DNA of 30,590 nucleotides from an uncultured Drancourtella sp. Its GTDB lineage: Bacteria > Bacillota > Clostridia > Lachnospirales > Lachnospiraceae. Under the pieces are notes generated by a model that was not told the DNA's origin, did not search any database, and was given only the letters and a program-made list of their open reading frames with translations. The position numbers and the translations under genes are program-made. The DNA is taken from NCBI GenBank assembly GCA_937880845.1, contig CALFLL010000054.1:1-30590 (forward strand), read 5' to 3'. The first letter of the stretch is position 1; every line of letters begins with the position of its first letter. Shown one piece after another: positions 15,484 through 23,165 of this stretch.

Positions 15484-17538
15484 CTACATTCCTATGAGAG
15501 CTAACAGTGGAGCAACAAGTAAGTCAATCAGTTTAATTCCTACAAACGGAACAATAATACCGCCCAGTCCAAAAATCCCCATGTTTCTTAATAACATTTT
15601 TTCAGCTTTCATTGGTTTATATTTTACACCCTTCATAGCAATCGGAATCAAGCCCGGAATAATGATTGCATTAAAGATTAACGCTGAGAGGATCGCACTT
15701 GCCGGAGTTGCCAGATGCATAATATTTAAAATCTGCATCTGAGGTAAAACCATGGTAAACATTGCTGGGATAATCGCAAAATATTTTGCGATATCATTTG
15801 CAATACTAAAGGTTGTCAACGAACCTCTTGTAATCAACAGCTGTTTTCCAATTTCAACGACTTCCAAAATCTTAGTCGGATCAGAATCCAAGTCCACCAT
15901 ATTCGCTGCTTCTTTTGCTGCCTGGGTACCGGAGTTCATCGCAAGACCTACGTCTGCCTGAGCCAGCGCCGGAGCATCATTGGTACCATCGCCTGTCATG
16001 GCTACTAATTTCCCTTCTGCCTGCTCTTTTTTGATTGCTGTAATCTTATCTTCCGGTTTACACTCTGCAATAAAGCCATCTACTCCGGCTTCTTTTGCGA
16101 TAGTAGCTGCCGTCAGCGGGTTATCACCTGTACACATGATTGTCTTAATTCCAATTTCCCGAAGACGTTCAAATCGCTCTGATAATCCCGGTTTTACAGT
16201 ATCTTTTAAGTAAATCACGCCCAAGATTTTTTCATTCACACAAACAACCAATGGCGTTCCGCCTAAGTTGGAAATATTGGTAACAATCTCCTGTAAATCT
16301 TCTGGGATTTTTCCACCCTTCTCTTTTACAAAAGTTTTCATCGCTTCAAAAGCGCCTTTTCTTACAACTGTTCCATCCTGCAAGTCAACACCACTCATCT
16401 TAGACTGGGCTGTAAATTCCACAAACTGCATTTGGTCTGCAATCTGTTCATCCAATACACAACCCATCTGTTTTCCTAAATCCACAGTAGATTTTCCCTC
16501 TGGTGTTGCATCCATAAGTGAACACATCACACTATAATCAATCAAGTTTTCTTTTTCAACACCCTTTACCGGATAAAACTCAGCCGCCAGACGGTTTCCA
16601 TATGTAATTGTTCCTGTTTTATCCAAAATCATGGTATCCACATCACCACAAGCTTCTACCGCTTTACCGGACATTGCAATAACATTAAATCTGGTAACAC
16701 GATCCATGCCTGCAATACCAATCGCAGAAAGCAGACCACCTATGGTTGTTGGAATCAGACATACCATCAATGCAATCGCCCATGAAATAGGTATCTTTAC
16801 ACCAAGGTACGATGCAAATGGATATAAAGTTACAACTACAATCAAAAATATCAAGGTCAGCACAATCAATAAAGTGTTCAGAGCAATCTCATTTGGAGTT
16901 TTCTGTCTGGATGCTCCTTCTACCATGGAAATCATTTTATCCAAGAATGATTTTCCAGGTTCTGCTACAATTTTAATCTTCAACCAGTCAGATACTACTG
17001 TTGTACCACCAGTTACAGAAGAAAAATCACCGCCTGCTTCTCTGGTTACTGGTGCAGACTCACCAGTAATAGCTGATTCATCTACGGAAGCAATTCCTTC
17101 AATGACTTCACCATCATTCGGGATCAATTCTCCAGCCTTCACCAGAACCAAATCACCTTTTTTCAATTCAGAAGCATTGATAATCTGTTCCGTTCCATCC
17201 GGCAACAGTTTTCTTGCTTTTGTATCCTGTTTTGTTTTCTTCAAAGATGCTGCCTGAGCTTTTCCCCTGCCTTCCGCAACGGACTCTGCAAAATTCGCAA
17301 ACAAAACCGTTACAAATAAGATTACTGTTACAATCCCATTATAAATCCGGTACTGCTCACTGCCACCAAATAAGGTTGGTACAAAAGTCAGTAATAACGT
17401 GATGAAACATCCAATTTCTACGACAAACATAACCGGATTTTTTATCATATAACGAGGATCCAGTTTTTGAAAAGATCCTATAATGGATGATTTTAAAATA
17501 TCCTTGGTAATAAATTTTGTCTTTTTATTTTTAGCCAT
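15484..17538 (-). CDS. kdpB: KdpB, K+-transporting P-type ATPase catalytic subunit
   Basis: P-type ATPase that hydrolyses ATP to drive K+ uptake by KdpFABC. It shows the phosphorylation loop DKTGT within MILDKTGTITYGN, the actuator motif TGES within DESAITGESAPVT, the hinge MTGDGTNDAPALAQADVG and the membrane segments expected. I chose the ATG at 17538 (684 aa) over the GTG at 17556 because AGGAG lies 8 nt before it. It starts 24 nt after the kdpA stop. The residue in the TGES-type loop used for inhibitory serine phosphorylation (TGES) is present. Confidence 0.96.
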   Translation of the reverse strand: MAKNKKTKFITKDILKSSIIGSFQKLDPRYMIKNPVMFVVEIGCFITLLLTFVPTLFGGSEQYRIYNGIVTVILFVTVLFANFAESVAEGRGKAQAASLKKTKQDTKARKLLPDGTEQIINASELKKGDLVLVKAGELIPNDGEVIEGIASVDESAITGESAPVTREAGGDFSSVTGGTTVVSDWLKIKIVAEPGKSFLDKMISMVEGASRQKTPNEIALNTLLIVLTLIFLIVVVTLYPFASYLGVKIPISWAIALMVCLIPTTIGGLLSAIGIAGMDRVTRFNVIAMSGKAVEACGDVDTMILDKTGTITYGNRLAAEFYPVKGVEKENLIDYSVMCSLMDATPEGKSTVDLGKQMGCVLDEQIADQMQFVEFTAQSKMSGVDLQDGTVVRKGAFEAMKTFVKEKGGKIPEDLQEIVTNISNLGGTPLVVCVNEKILGVIYLKDTVKPGLSERFERLREIGIKTIMCTGDNPLTAATIAKEAGVDGFIAECKPEDKITAIKKEQAEGKLVAMTGDGTNDAPALAQADVGLAMNSGTQAAKEAANMVDLDSDPTKILEVVEIGKQLLITRGSLTTFSIANDIAKYFAIIPAMFTMVLPQMQILNIMHLATPASAILSALIFNAIIIPGLIPIAMKGVKYKPMKAEKMLLRNMGIFGLGGIIVPFVGIKLIDLLVAPLLALIGM

Positions 17539-17562
17539 TTCTTTCTCTCCTTTCACTGTACC

Positions 17563-19311
17563 TTACATCCAGATTGACAGATGTTCTGCAATCGGTCCCA
17601 AGGCTAACGCCGGGAAGAAGGTCAAAGCAGCGAAAATATATACGATAAATACAAGAATAATCATAAAAGTTACATTATCGGTACGCAGCGTACCCACAGT
17701 TTCGTTTACTTTTTTCTTAGCCAGCATAGAGCCCGCAATCGCAAGCTGTGCAATAATTGCTATATATCTTCCGAAGAACATTGCCAGACCAGCAGTAATA
17801 TTCCAAAATGCTGTATTATCCGCTAAGCCTTCAAAGCCTGAACCATTGTTTGCTGCGGAAGAAGCAAATTCATATAGTACCTGGGTAAGCCCATGGTAAC
17901 CTGGGTTTGTAATTCCCTCAAGCCCTGCCGGAACTGCTACTGCCAATGCAGAAAATCCAAGGATAAGAAGTGGATGAATCAAAATGCAGATTGCAACCAG
18001 TTTCATTTCTTTTCCTTCTATTTTTTTGTTCAGGTATTCCGGTGTTCGTCCTACCATCAGCCCACAAATAAATACTGCCAGAATCACATACATAACCATA
18101 TTCATAAGGCCAACGCCCTTACCACCGAAAACGCAGTTCAGCATCATATGCAATAGTGGAACTAATCCACCCAGCGGAGTCAGCGTATCGTGCATGTTAT
18201 TTACGGTACCGGTTGTAAAGGAAGTGGTTACTGTCGTAAACAATGCAGATTGCGGAATACCAAAACGTACTTCCTTTCCTTCCATGCTTCCCTGGCTCTG
18301 GTCTATGCCCATCTCTTGAATCACTGGATTTCCTGCCATTTCTGAATTATAACAAATGGTAAGTCCAATCAGAAAGATGATTGCCATTGCTCCAAAGATG
18401 ACTGCTCCTTGACGTCCAAAGATTAATTTCTTTTGATTTGTTCCTGGAAGAGCATTCACATTCATAGCAGCTTTCTGTGCTTTTTTCTCTTTCCGTTTAT
18501 CGTGAAGCATATGTCCAAAAGTCACAACACAAGCACCCGGTAAAATCATCATAGATAACATCTCTAGCATATTACTGATGACTGTAGGGTTTTCAAATGG
18601 TGTCGTTGAGTTTGCTCCGAAGAATCCACCACCATTTGTTCCCAGATGTTTAATAGATTCCAATGCTGCTACCGGTCCTACTGCAATATCCTGAAGATTT
18701 CCTTCCAATGTCTCAATTGTAAAGTTTCCTTGTAAGGTCTGTGGTGTTCCCTGGCTTACCAATAATAATCCGACCACAAAAGATACCGGAATTAAAATTC
18801 TTGTGGTAATTCTTACCATATCTTCATAAAAGTTTCCGATTTTCTTTCCAGCCAATCCACGACAGAACGCCATACATGCTGCATAACCTGTTGCAGCTGA
18901 TGTAAACATCATAAAAATAATGACACACATCTGTGCCACATAAGAAAGACCGCTTTCTCCTGAGTAGTGCTGCAAGTTTGTATTCGTCATAAAACTGATA
19001 ATCGTATTAAAAGAAAGCGTAGGCTCCATGTTTGAAATCCCATTTGGATTTAAAAACAATATGCTTTGCAGTCTTAAAATCACATATCCCACAAATACCA
19101 TAACCGCATTTACTAAAAGCAAAGTCAATGCGTATTTCTTCCATCCCATATCTTCGCCCTTAATTCCACAAACCTTATAAATACAGCGATCAATCGGATT
19201 AAAAACTTTATCAGCAAAAGTCTTTTGTTTTGTTGCGATATGGTACATATATTTCCCCATTGGAATGACCAATATCACAAAAATCGCAAGTGTTAAAATA
19301 ATCTGTAACAT
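17563..19311 (-). CDS. kdpA: KdpA, K+-transporting ATPase K+-binding subunit
   Basis: The K+ channel-like subunit of KdpFABC, from the same superfamily as KtrB/TrkH. About ten membrane segments and four filter regions are visible. Landmarks are FMTNTNLQHYSGE, LGTNGGGFFGANSTTPFENPT and the C-terminal SAANNGSGFEGL. 582 aa is a little longer than E. coli KdpA (557). AGGAGGAG lies 6 nt before the ATG. It follows kdpF by 32 nt. Confidence 0.96.
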   Translation of the reverse strand: MLQIILTLAIFVILVIPMGKYMYHIATKQKTFADKVFNPIDRCIYKVCGIKGEDMGWKKYALTLLLVNAVMVFVGYVILRLQSILFLNPNGISNMEPTLSFNTIISFMTNTNLQHYSGESGLSYVAQMCVIIFMMFTSAATGYAACMAFCRGLAGKKIGNFYEDMVRITTRILIPVSFVVGLLLVSQGTPQTLQGNFTIETLEGNLQDIAVGPVAALESIKHLGTNGGGFFGANSTTPFENPTVISNMLEMLSMMILPGACVVTFGHMLHDKRKEKKAQKAAMNVNALPGTNQKKLIFGRQGAVIFGAMAIIFLIGLTICYNSEMAGNPVIQEMGIDQSQGSMEGKEVRFGIPQSALFTTVTTSFTTGTVNNMHDTLTPLGGLVPLLHMMLNCVFGGKGVGLMNMVMYVILAVFICGLMVGRTPEYLNKKIEGKEMKLVAICILIHPLLILGFSALAVAVPAGLEGITNPGYHGLTQVLYEFASSAANNGSGFEGLADNTAFWNITAGLAMFFGRYIAIIAQLAIAGSMLAKKKVNETVGTLRTDNVTFMIILVFIVYIFAALTFFPALALGPIAEHLSIWM

Positions 19312-19343
19312 GTCTTCTCCTCCTAGTTATTCTCACCAGATTC

Positions 19344-19427
19344 TTATAGTTTTTCTGGATTTATCAATGCATATACCAGATAAATTCCAATTCCGGCAAT
19401 CATAACGCCTAAAACAATCATATCCAT
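19344..19427 (-). CDS. kdpF: KdpF small subunit
   Basis: A 27-aa single-helix peptide starting MDMIVLGVMIAGIGIYL and ending ALINPEKL. The length, single membrane helix and terminal INPEK motif are those of KdpF, which stabilises the KdpABC complex. It lies directly before kdpA, with GGGAGG 11 nt before the ATG. Too short for normal gene calling. Confidence 0.85.
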   Translation of the reverse strand: MDMIVLGVMIAGIGIYLVYALINPEKL

Positions 19428-19443
19428 TCTAACTTCATCCTCC

Positions 19444-19545
19444 CTATTTTTCTTTTGGTTTGATCTGCCAATCGCAAAAATCTGCGAACGCTTTCATCAA
19501 GCCAAAACATCCTAATAAGATTATTATCATGAATACATCCATCAT
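19444..19545 (-). CDS. 33-aa hydrophobic peptide preceding kdpF
   Basis: Reads MMDVFMIIILLGCFGLMKAF, then ADFCDWQIKPKEK. One membrane helix with a short charged cytosolic tail, and a perfect AGGAGG at 10 nt before the ATG, make it very likely to be translated. It is the first gene of the kdp operon, 16 nt before kdpF. Clostridium acetobutylicum kdp is described as preceded by two small hydrophobic ORFs (orfZ, orfY); this peptide and KdpF match that arrangement. Function unknown; perhaps a second accessory helix for KdpFABC. Confidence 0.75.
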   Translation of the reverse strand: MMDVFMIIILLGCFGLMKAFADFCDWQIKPKEK

Positions 19546-19615
19546 AACTTCTTTCCTCCTTGATAGATTATTTTATGTTATAAAGAATTCTTCAAATTCG
19601 TAAACATCCTTCTTA

Positions 19616-19645
19616 TTTATAATTTCTATCTGAAATCCTTTACAA
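19616..19645 (-). promoter_or_regulatory. Candidate kdp operon promoter
   Basis: On the minus strand: TTGTAA (19640-19645), 18-bp spacer, TATAAA (19616-19621), about 70 nt before the 33-aa ORF. The match is moderate; KdpE binding sites could not be recognised. Confidence 0.4.
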
Positions 19646-19725
19646 CTTTTCCGTGTATTATCATAGTCCTTTTTCTCTTAATATGGCATAAATCATTCTA
19701 ACTACAGTTTAAGATACAATAAAGA

Positions 19726-19926
19726 TTATAACCATCCGAAAAGCAATGACATTGGAAAAGCAAAAGCAATAGTAATTGCACAGACAGCACATAACACAAT
19801 TAATGGCATTCCCACAAAGATGGAAAAAAAGCCAAGAACCGGATGATGCCATAAAAATTTTTCTGCACGCACTTCAAAATTATATTCACATTTTTTAATT
19901 GTTTTTATAATACTCACATCATTCAC
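19726..19926 (-). CDS. Small membrane protein, unknown (66 aa)
   Basis: It has a charged N-terminal about 28 residues (KTIKKCEYNFEVRAEKFLW) and then a hydrophobic C-terminal half likely to form one or two membrane helices (PVLGFFSIFVGMPLIVLCAV and IAFAFPMSLLFG). The start is GTG, with AAGG 7-8 nt before it. It lies between the pilus terminator and the kdp promoter and is probably its own transcript. No family recognised; a relation to K+ transport is only positional. Confidence 0.5.
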   Translation of the reverse strand: MNDVSIIKTIKKCEYNFEVRAEKFLWHHPVLGFFSIFVGMPLIVLCAVCAITIAFAFPMSLLFGWL

Positions 19927-20075
19927 CCCTTTTCCTTTTGCATATCAAGAATACCTCAGAATATATTAAATAGGGGAAAGCATATTTCCTTTTGTATTAA
20001 AATCCCATAAGAAATATAAAAATGTTTCAGTTAAAAGCTTTCTTTTTACGCCAATTGTCTTTTCGGTCTATATTT

Positions 20076-20115
20076 AAAAAGGATGATTCTGATTTTTGCA
20101 TGCTCAGAATCATCC
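20076..20115 (-). terminator. Terminator of the pilus operon
   Basis: A perfect 12-bp stem (GGATGATTCTGA, 20081-20092, with 20104-20115) has an 11-nt loop and a T-run on the minus strand (20076-20080). It lies just after the FctB-like gene. Plus-strand Ts also make it bidirectional. Confidence 0.9.
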
Positions 20116-20129
20116 CTTTTTATTACACT

Positions 20130-20768
20130 CTATTCTTTTTTATACTTTCTGAACCAAATAAGCACTCCAATCAACAGCAAAGTGCTTGCTGCACTGAAAA
20201 CATACAGCATAACAGGCGTTGTATCACCCGTTTTTACTGGCTTACTCGGGGTATTGGGCTTTGATGGGGTCGATGGTTCTGAATAATTCCCTTGATATGA
20301 ATTTTGAAATTCCAGTTCCCCAGACTTCTTCCCATCTCCTTTTTCTGCTATTACCTGAGTAATAAATTCCCCATTCTCTCCATTTTTTACATAGACTGTA
20401 ATCTCATAACAGCTTTTATCATATTGATACTTATCTTTGTCTTCTGTTGTCTGTTTCAACTGATAACGATAAACACCCGTATGTACATACTGCAATGAAA
20501 GCTTTGTTTCTGCCTGCTCACCGTTCAATGAAAAAGAATAGATTCCATCTTTTGCATTTTCCGGCAGAGGTGCTTCCTGATCCAATGCACAGAATTCATA
20601 ATTCCCTGTAAACTCCATCTCTTTCACAGGATTTTTTACAACAAATTTTTGTTTTACCTTCAATGACACTTCCGCCATATTTTGAGATGCAAAAACCTGA
20701 TTTACAGGAAAACACAGAAAACTGAATAATAGAACAGCCAAAATAAGTATCTGTTTACTCTTTCTCAT
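20130..20768 (-). CDS. FctB-like minor pilin (Spy0128-type domain, PVKTG sorting signal)
   Basis: Wall-anchored minor or base pilin. It has a signal peptide (about 1-27, ending near QVFASQ), one Spy0128/FctA-type pilin domain, a Ser/Pro/Thr linker and a sorting signal PVKTGD with hydrophobic stretch and RKYKKE tail. I chose the ATG at 20768 (212 aa): it has GGGAGA before it and gives a proper signal peptide, overlapping the sortase end by 14 bp. The candidate isopeptide Lys (VSLKVKQK) and Asn (LEFQNSYQ) are present. Where the backbone pilin has Glu (YTVKE), this protein has Gln (YQLKQ), so its internal isopeptide bond may not form. Last gene of the operon, in the position of fctB in the streptococcal FCT region. 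Confidence 0.85.
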   Translation of the reverse strand: MRKSKQILILAVLLFSFLCFPVNQVFASQNMAEVSLKVKQKFVVKNPVKEMEFTGNYEFCALDQEAPLPENAKDGIYSFSLNGEQAETKLSLQYVHTGVYRYQLKQTTEDKDKYQYDKSCYEITVYVKNGENGEFITQVIAEKGDGKKSGELEFQNSYQGNYSEPSTPSKPNTPSKPVKTGDTTPVMLYVFSAASTLLLIGVLIWFRKYKKE

Positions 20769-21495
20769 ATTGTAAGTCTCCCTGTTCCTTTTCAATTTCG
20801 TCCGTAATTCTTCCAATCAGAAGATGTCTGCCATTGGTGCTGTCAGAAGTACAGGTGGATAATGTAATAAATTTCTCATTTTCCCGAAACGAAAGTTCCT
20901 GAAAATGAACTGCCTGCCTTTTCACATACTCCAGATAAGCCTGCGTATCCTCCGGCTGCAAAAACATATTATAAAGTATGGTGTCGTACGCATCAGCCTG
21001 AAGAAAAGCAAAAAATTCCACATCATGCCATGCATGTTCGTAATAAATAGTCCCCTCCAGATGCTTTTGAAAGTAAGACTCCTGTTCATAATACTCCAAC
21101 TCACCAAACATGGCATCCTTTGCCATATGATGTCCATAAATGATATGGTTCACATCCGAAAAATCCTCCTGATTACGACAATCCAGAAAAATACTTCCTG
21201 ATAAGGAAAACTCACCCAATACGTCCATATTTACATATTTTGAATTATTTTCTCCCTGTACCAGAGGATAATCAATGTGCGTATCTTTTACTGTCAGCCA
21301 GCCAAAGACTTCGGGATTCTGTTTTTGAAGTTCCGCAAGAGATAAATCATCTTTGTTCACCGGACGGTATGTTTCATAAAGAGACGCATCTGCCTGTTGA
21401 TTGATATGCTGCGAATCCCATACAACATAAATCCCATAGCAGAGAACTGGCAAAAAGCACAGTACGATTAACAGGTTGATTCCTCGATCTATCAT
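20755..21495 (-). CDS. Class B sortase (pilus-polymerising)
   Basis: Cysteine transpeptidase that joins pilin subunits at their sorting signals. It has an N-terminal membrane anchor (about 8-27) and the catalytic triad His122 (IIYGHH), Cys215 (TLSTC) and Arg223 (GRHLLIGR). The TLSTC motif and the spacing place it in class B, as for SrtC2 of the streptococcal FCT-3 pilus. 246 aa. Start chosen at the ATG at 21495 with GGAG upstream; a TTG at 21519 would add 8 residues but lacks a ribosome binding site. It follows the backbone pilin within 30 nt. Confidence 0.92.
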   Translation of the reverse strand: MIDRGINLLIVLCFLPVLCYGIYVVWDSQHINQQADASLYETYRPVNKDDLSLAELQKQNPEVFGWLTVKDTHIDYPLVQGENNSKYVNMDVLGEFSLSGSIFLDCRNQEDFSDVNHIIYGHHMAKDAMFGELEYYEQESYFQKHLEGTIYYEHAWHDVEFFAFLQADAYDTILYNMFLQPEDTQAYLEYVKRQAVHFQELSFRENEKFITLSTCTSDSTNGRHLLIGRITDEIEKEQGDLQYEKE

Positions 21496-21521
21496 CCGGA
21501 TTAATTTCTCCCAATGCAATA

Positions 21522-22610
21522 CTATCTGTCAGATGTTCTGCGTTTTTTTACAAATGCAAGCACACCAAACGCAAACACTGCAACACCGATCAGAAGAAGA
21601 AATGGAAGATTGTTCATAATAATACCTGTTAATGGAACTTCATGGTAAGTATTTTCAAATTCTACCTTATTTCCATTTTCTCCTATATAGTTTCCATTTT
21701 GAGAAGAAGATAAACTGTCATCATCTGTTCCGTTAACCGGCTGCCCTTTAGTTCCATTCTCTGTTACCGTTACATGTGCCACATATCCATCTGGCACACC
21801 TTCTTCTGTCACTGTATATTTCGTGCCTGCCAGAAGATTCTGGAATTCTAATTTATCCCCGTCAGCAAGTTTAAAATTAGCAGTTCCCTTAGAACAGGTC
21901 ACTGTTTCTGTTGCTCCTTCTTTTCTTGTAAGTGTTCCTGTAAAGTCTGCTAAATTCTCTTCTGTTGATGATTTTTCAAATCTAATTGTAAAATCAAATC
22001 GTTTCGTCTTATCTGCTAATTCTCCGCTTGTCTTTTTTTCAATAACAAGGGAAGCATTTTTACGATATGTATTGGTAAATAAAATTTTATCTGCTTTATT
22101 TGCCGGATCTCCGATGTTCGTTCCTTTTTCAGCTGTAATTGCTTTTACAAATACGTTACCGTTCTGTCCGTTAGCAACATATACTCTCAAAGTATAGGTA
22201 TCTGTGGAATAAGTAATGTTTTGATTATTTCCCGCTGTTTCTTTTACTGTATAAACATATTCCCCAGCATGTGGAAAGTTCCCAAAAGAAATCTCAGAGT
22301 TTTTGGAGATTGTATATTTTCCTCCGTTTGCATCTCCTTTATTATCCTTATCTGTGTAAGAAATAGGAGAAATCGTAGCCTCCGGCGCATCTTTGGTTAC
22401 CTTTTCAGCTGTAAAGACAAAGGTAACTGTGGGAATGCTGAGCCCTTCTGACATTTCAAAATCTTTTGTAATAGAAACAGTAGCCGGTGTCTGCTCTGTT
22501 CCGTTTCCTATTATGGGAACTTTTGTATCCGCTGCAAAAGCTGTGCTGCTCATCCCCAGCATCATCGTTCCTACTAATAATAACGCTCCAATTCTTTTTT
22601 TATTCATCAT
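21522..22610 (-). CDS. FctA-like backbone pilin (two isopeptide-type domains, VPLTG)
   Basis: Major pilus shaft subunit. It has a signal peptide ending near AFAADT (26/27). The first Spy0128/FctA-type domain (about 40-185) shows the Lys-Glu-Asn set expected for an intramolecular isopeptide bond: VSITKDF, YTVKETAG and LFTNTYR. The second related domain (about 188-325) has VIEKKT, YTVTEEG and VEFENTYH. A VPLTG sorting signal, a hydrophobic segment and a KKRRTSDR tail follow. 362 aa is similar to streptococcal FctA. AGAGG precedes the ATG. It lies between the SipA-like gene and the sortase, as in the FCT region. Confidence 0.9.
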   Translation of the reverse strand: MMNKKRIGALLLVGTMMLGMSSTAFAADTKVPIIGNGTEQTPATVSITKDFEMSEGLSIPTVTFVFTAEKVTKDAPEATISPISYTDKDNKGDANGGKYTISKNSEISFGNFPHAGEYVYTVKETAGNNQNITYSTDTYTLRVYVANGQNGNVFVKAITAEKGTNIGDPANKADKILFTNTYRKNASLVIEKKTSGELADKTKRFDFTIRFEKSSTEENLADFTGTLTRKEGATETVTCSKGTANFKLADGDKLEFQNLLAGTKYTVTEEGVPDGYVAHVTVTENGTKGQPVNGTDDDSLSSSQNGNYIGENGNKVEFENTYHEVPLTGIIMNNLPFLLLIGVAVFAFGVLAFVKKRRTSDR

Positions 22611-22647
22611 ATTTTATTCCTCTTTTCTGTATCTGTCACAGTTTTCA

Positions 22648-23160
22648 TTAAAATCCTCTGTGACGAAGTAACGTAATGACTGTTCCCTTAATTTCTTCTT
22701 TTTTTATTGCTCCGTAAATACGGCTGTCCTTTGCATTGGAACGATTATCTCCTAATACAAAGTATTCCTCTTCTCCCAACGTAATCGGAAATGAAATCCC
22801 CTGCTCATAAGGAAGTGTTTCCGAATAAACAGCTGCTTCCTGTTGTAAATAGCCATTTACTTTCAGTCCCTCTGCAGTTATATCTACGCTGTCCCCAGAT
22901 TTTGCAATGATTCTGCGAATTTGCTTTTCTCCGTCTTTTTCGATCACAACAGTGTCTGTCGGCTGATATTCTTTTTGTAATCGGTAATAAATCGCGATAT
23001 CGCCATCTTTAAACGCAGGCGACATTATATTATCACCACAACGGCAAATTCCAAAAATGACGAAAAACATCACCGCAAATAACGCCAGAAAAATTACGAT
23101 CTTCAGTACAAGAAACAAAAGATCCTCTTTGATTGTATTTCCTCTTTTTTTCTGTTCCAT
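22648..23160 (-). CDS. SipA-like signal-peptidase pseudo-enzyme
   Basis: Signal peptidase I fold with one N-terminal membrane segment (about 14-38). Box B reads CGDNIMSPAFKDGD: aligned from the conserved P-x3-DGD, the nucleophile position holds Ile45 (or Asn44), not Ser. Box C reads IRRIIAKSGD with Arg82 where the general base Lys belongs. The structural box GDNR-x5-DSRIYG is intact. Both catalytic residues therefore appear lost, as in S. pyogenes SipA, which is needed for pilus assembly but is not an active peptidase. 170 aa matches SipA. It starts 5 nt after the adhesin stop. A chaperone-like role in pilin polymerisation is inferred from that homology and gene order. Confidence 0.88.
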   Translation of the reverse strand: MEQKKRGNTIKEDLLFLVLKIVIFLALFAVMFFVIFGICRCGDNIMSPAFKDGDIAIYYRLQKEYQPTDTVVIEKDGEKQIRRIIAKSGDSVDITAEGLKVNGYLQQEAAVYSETLPYEQGISFPITLGEEEYFVLGDNRSNAKDSRIYGAIKKEEIKGTVITLLRHRGF

Positions 23161-23165
23161 CGCTG

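Noticed and set aside
16631..17257. 208-aa plus-strand frame opposite kdpB
   Set aside because: Antisense shadow of a strongly conserved gene, with no ribosome binding site or protein family.
19561..19725. c-di-AMP (ydaO-type) riboswitch before kdp
   Set aside because: The region is short and lacks the conserved stems and the characteristic G-rich segments I would expect; the same holds for the ktrB leader.
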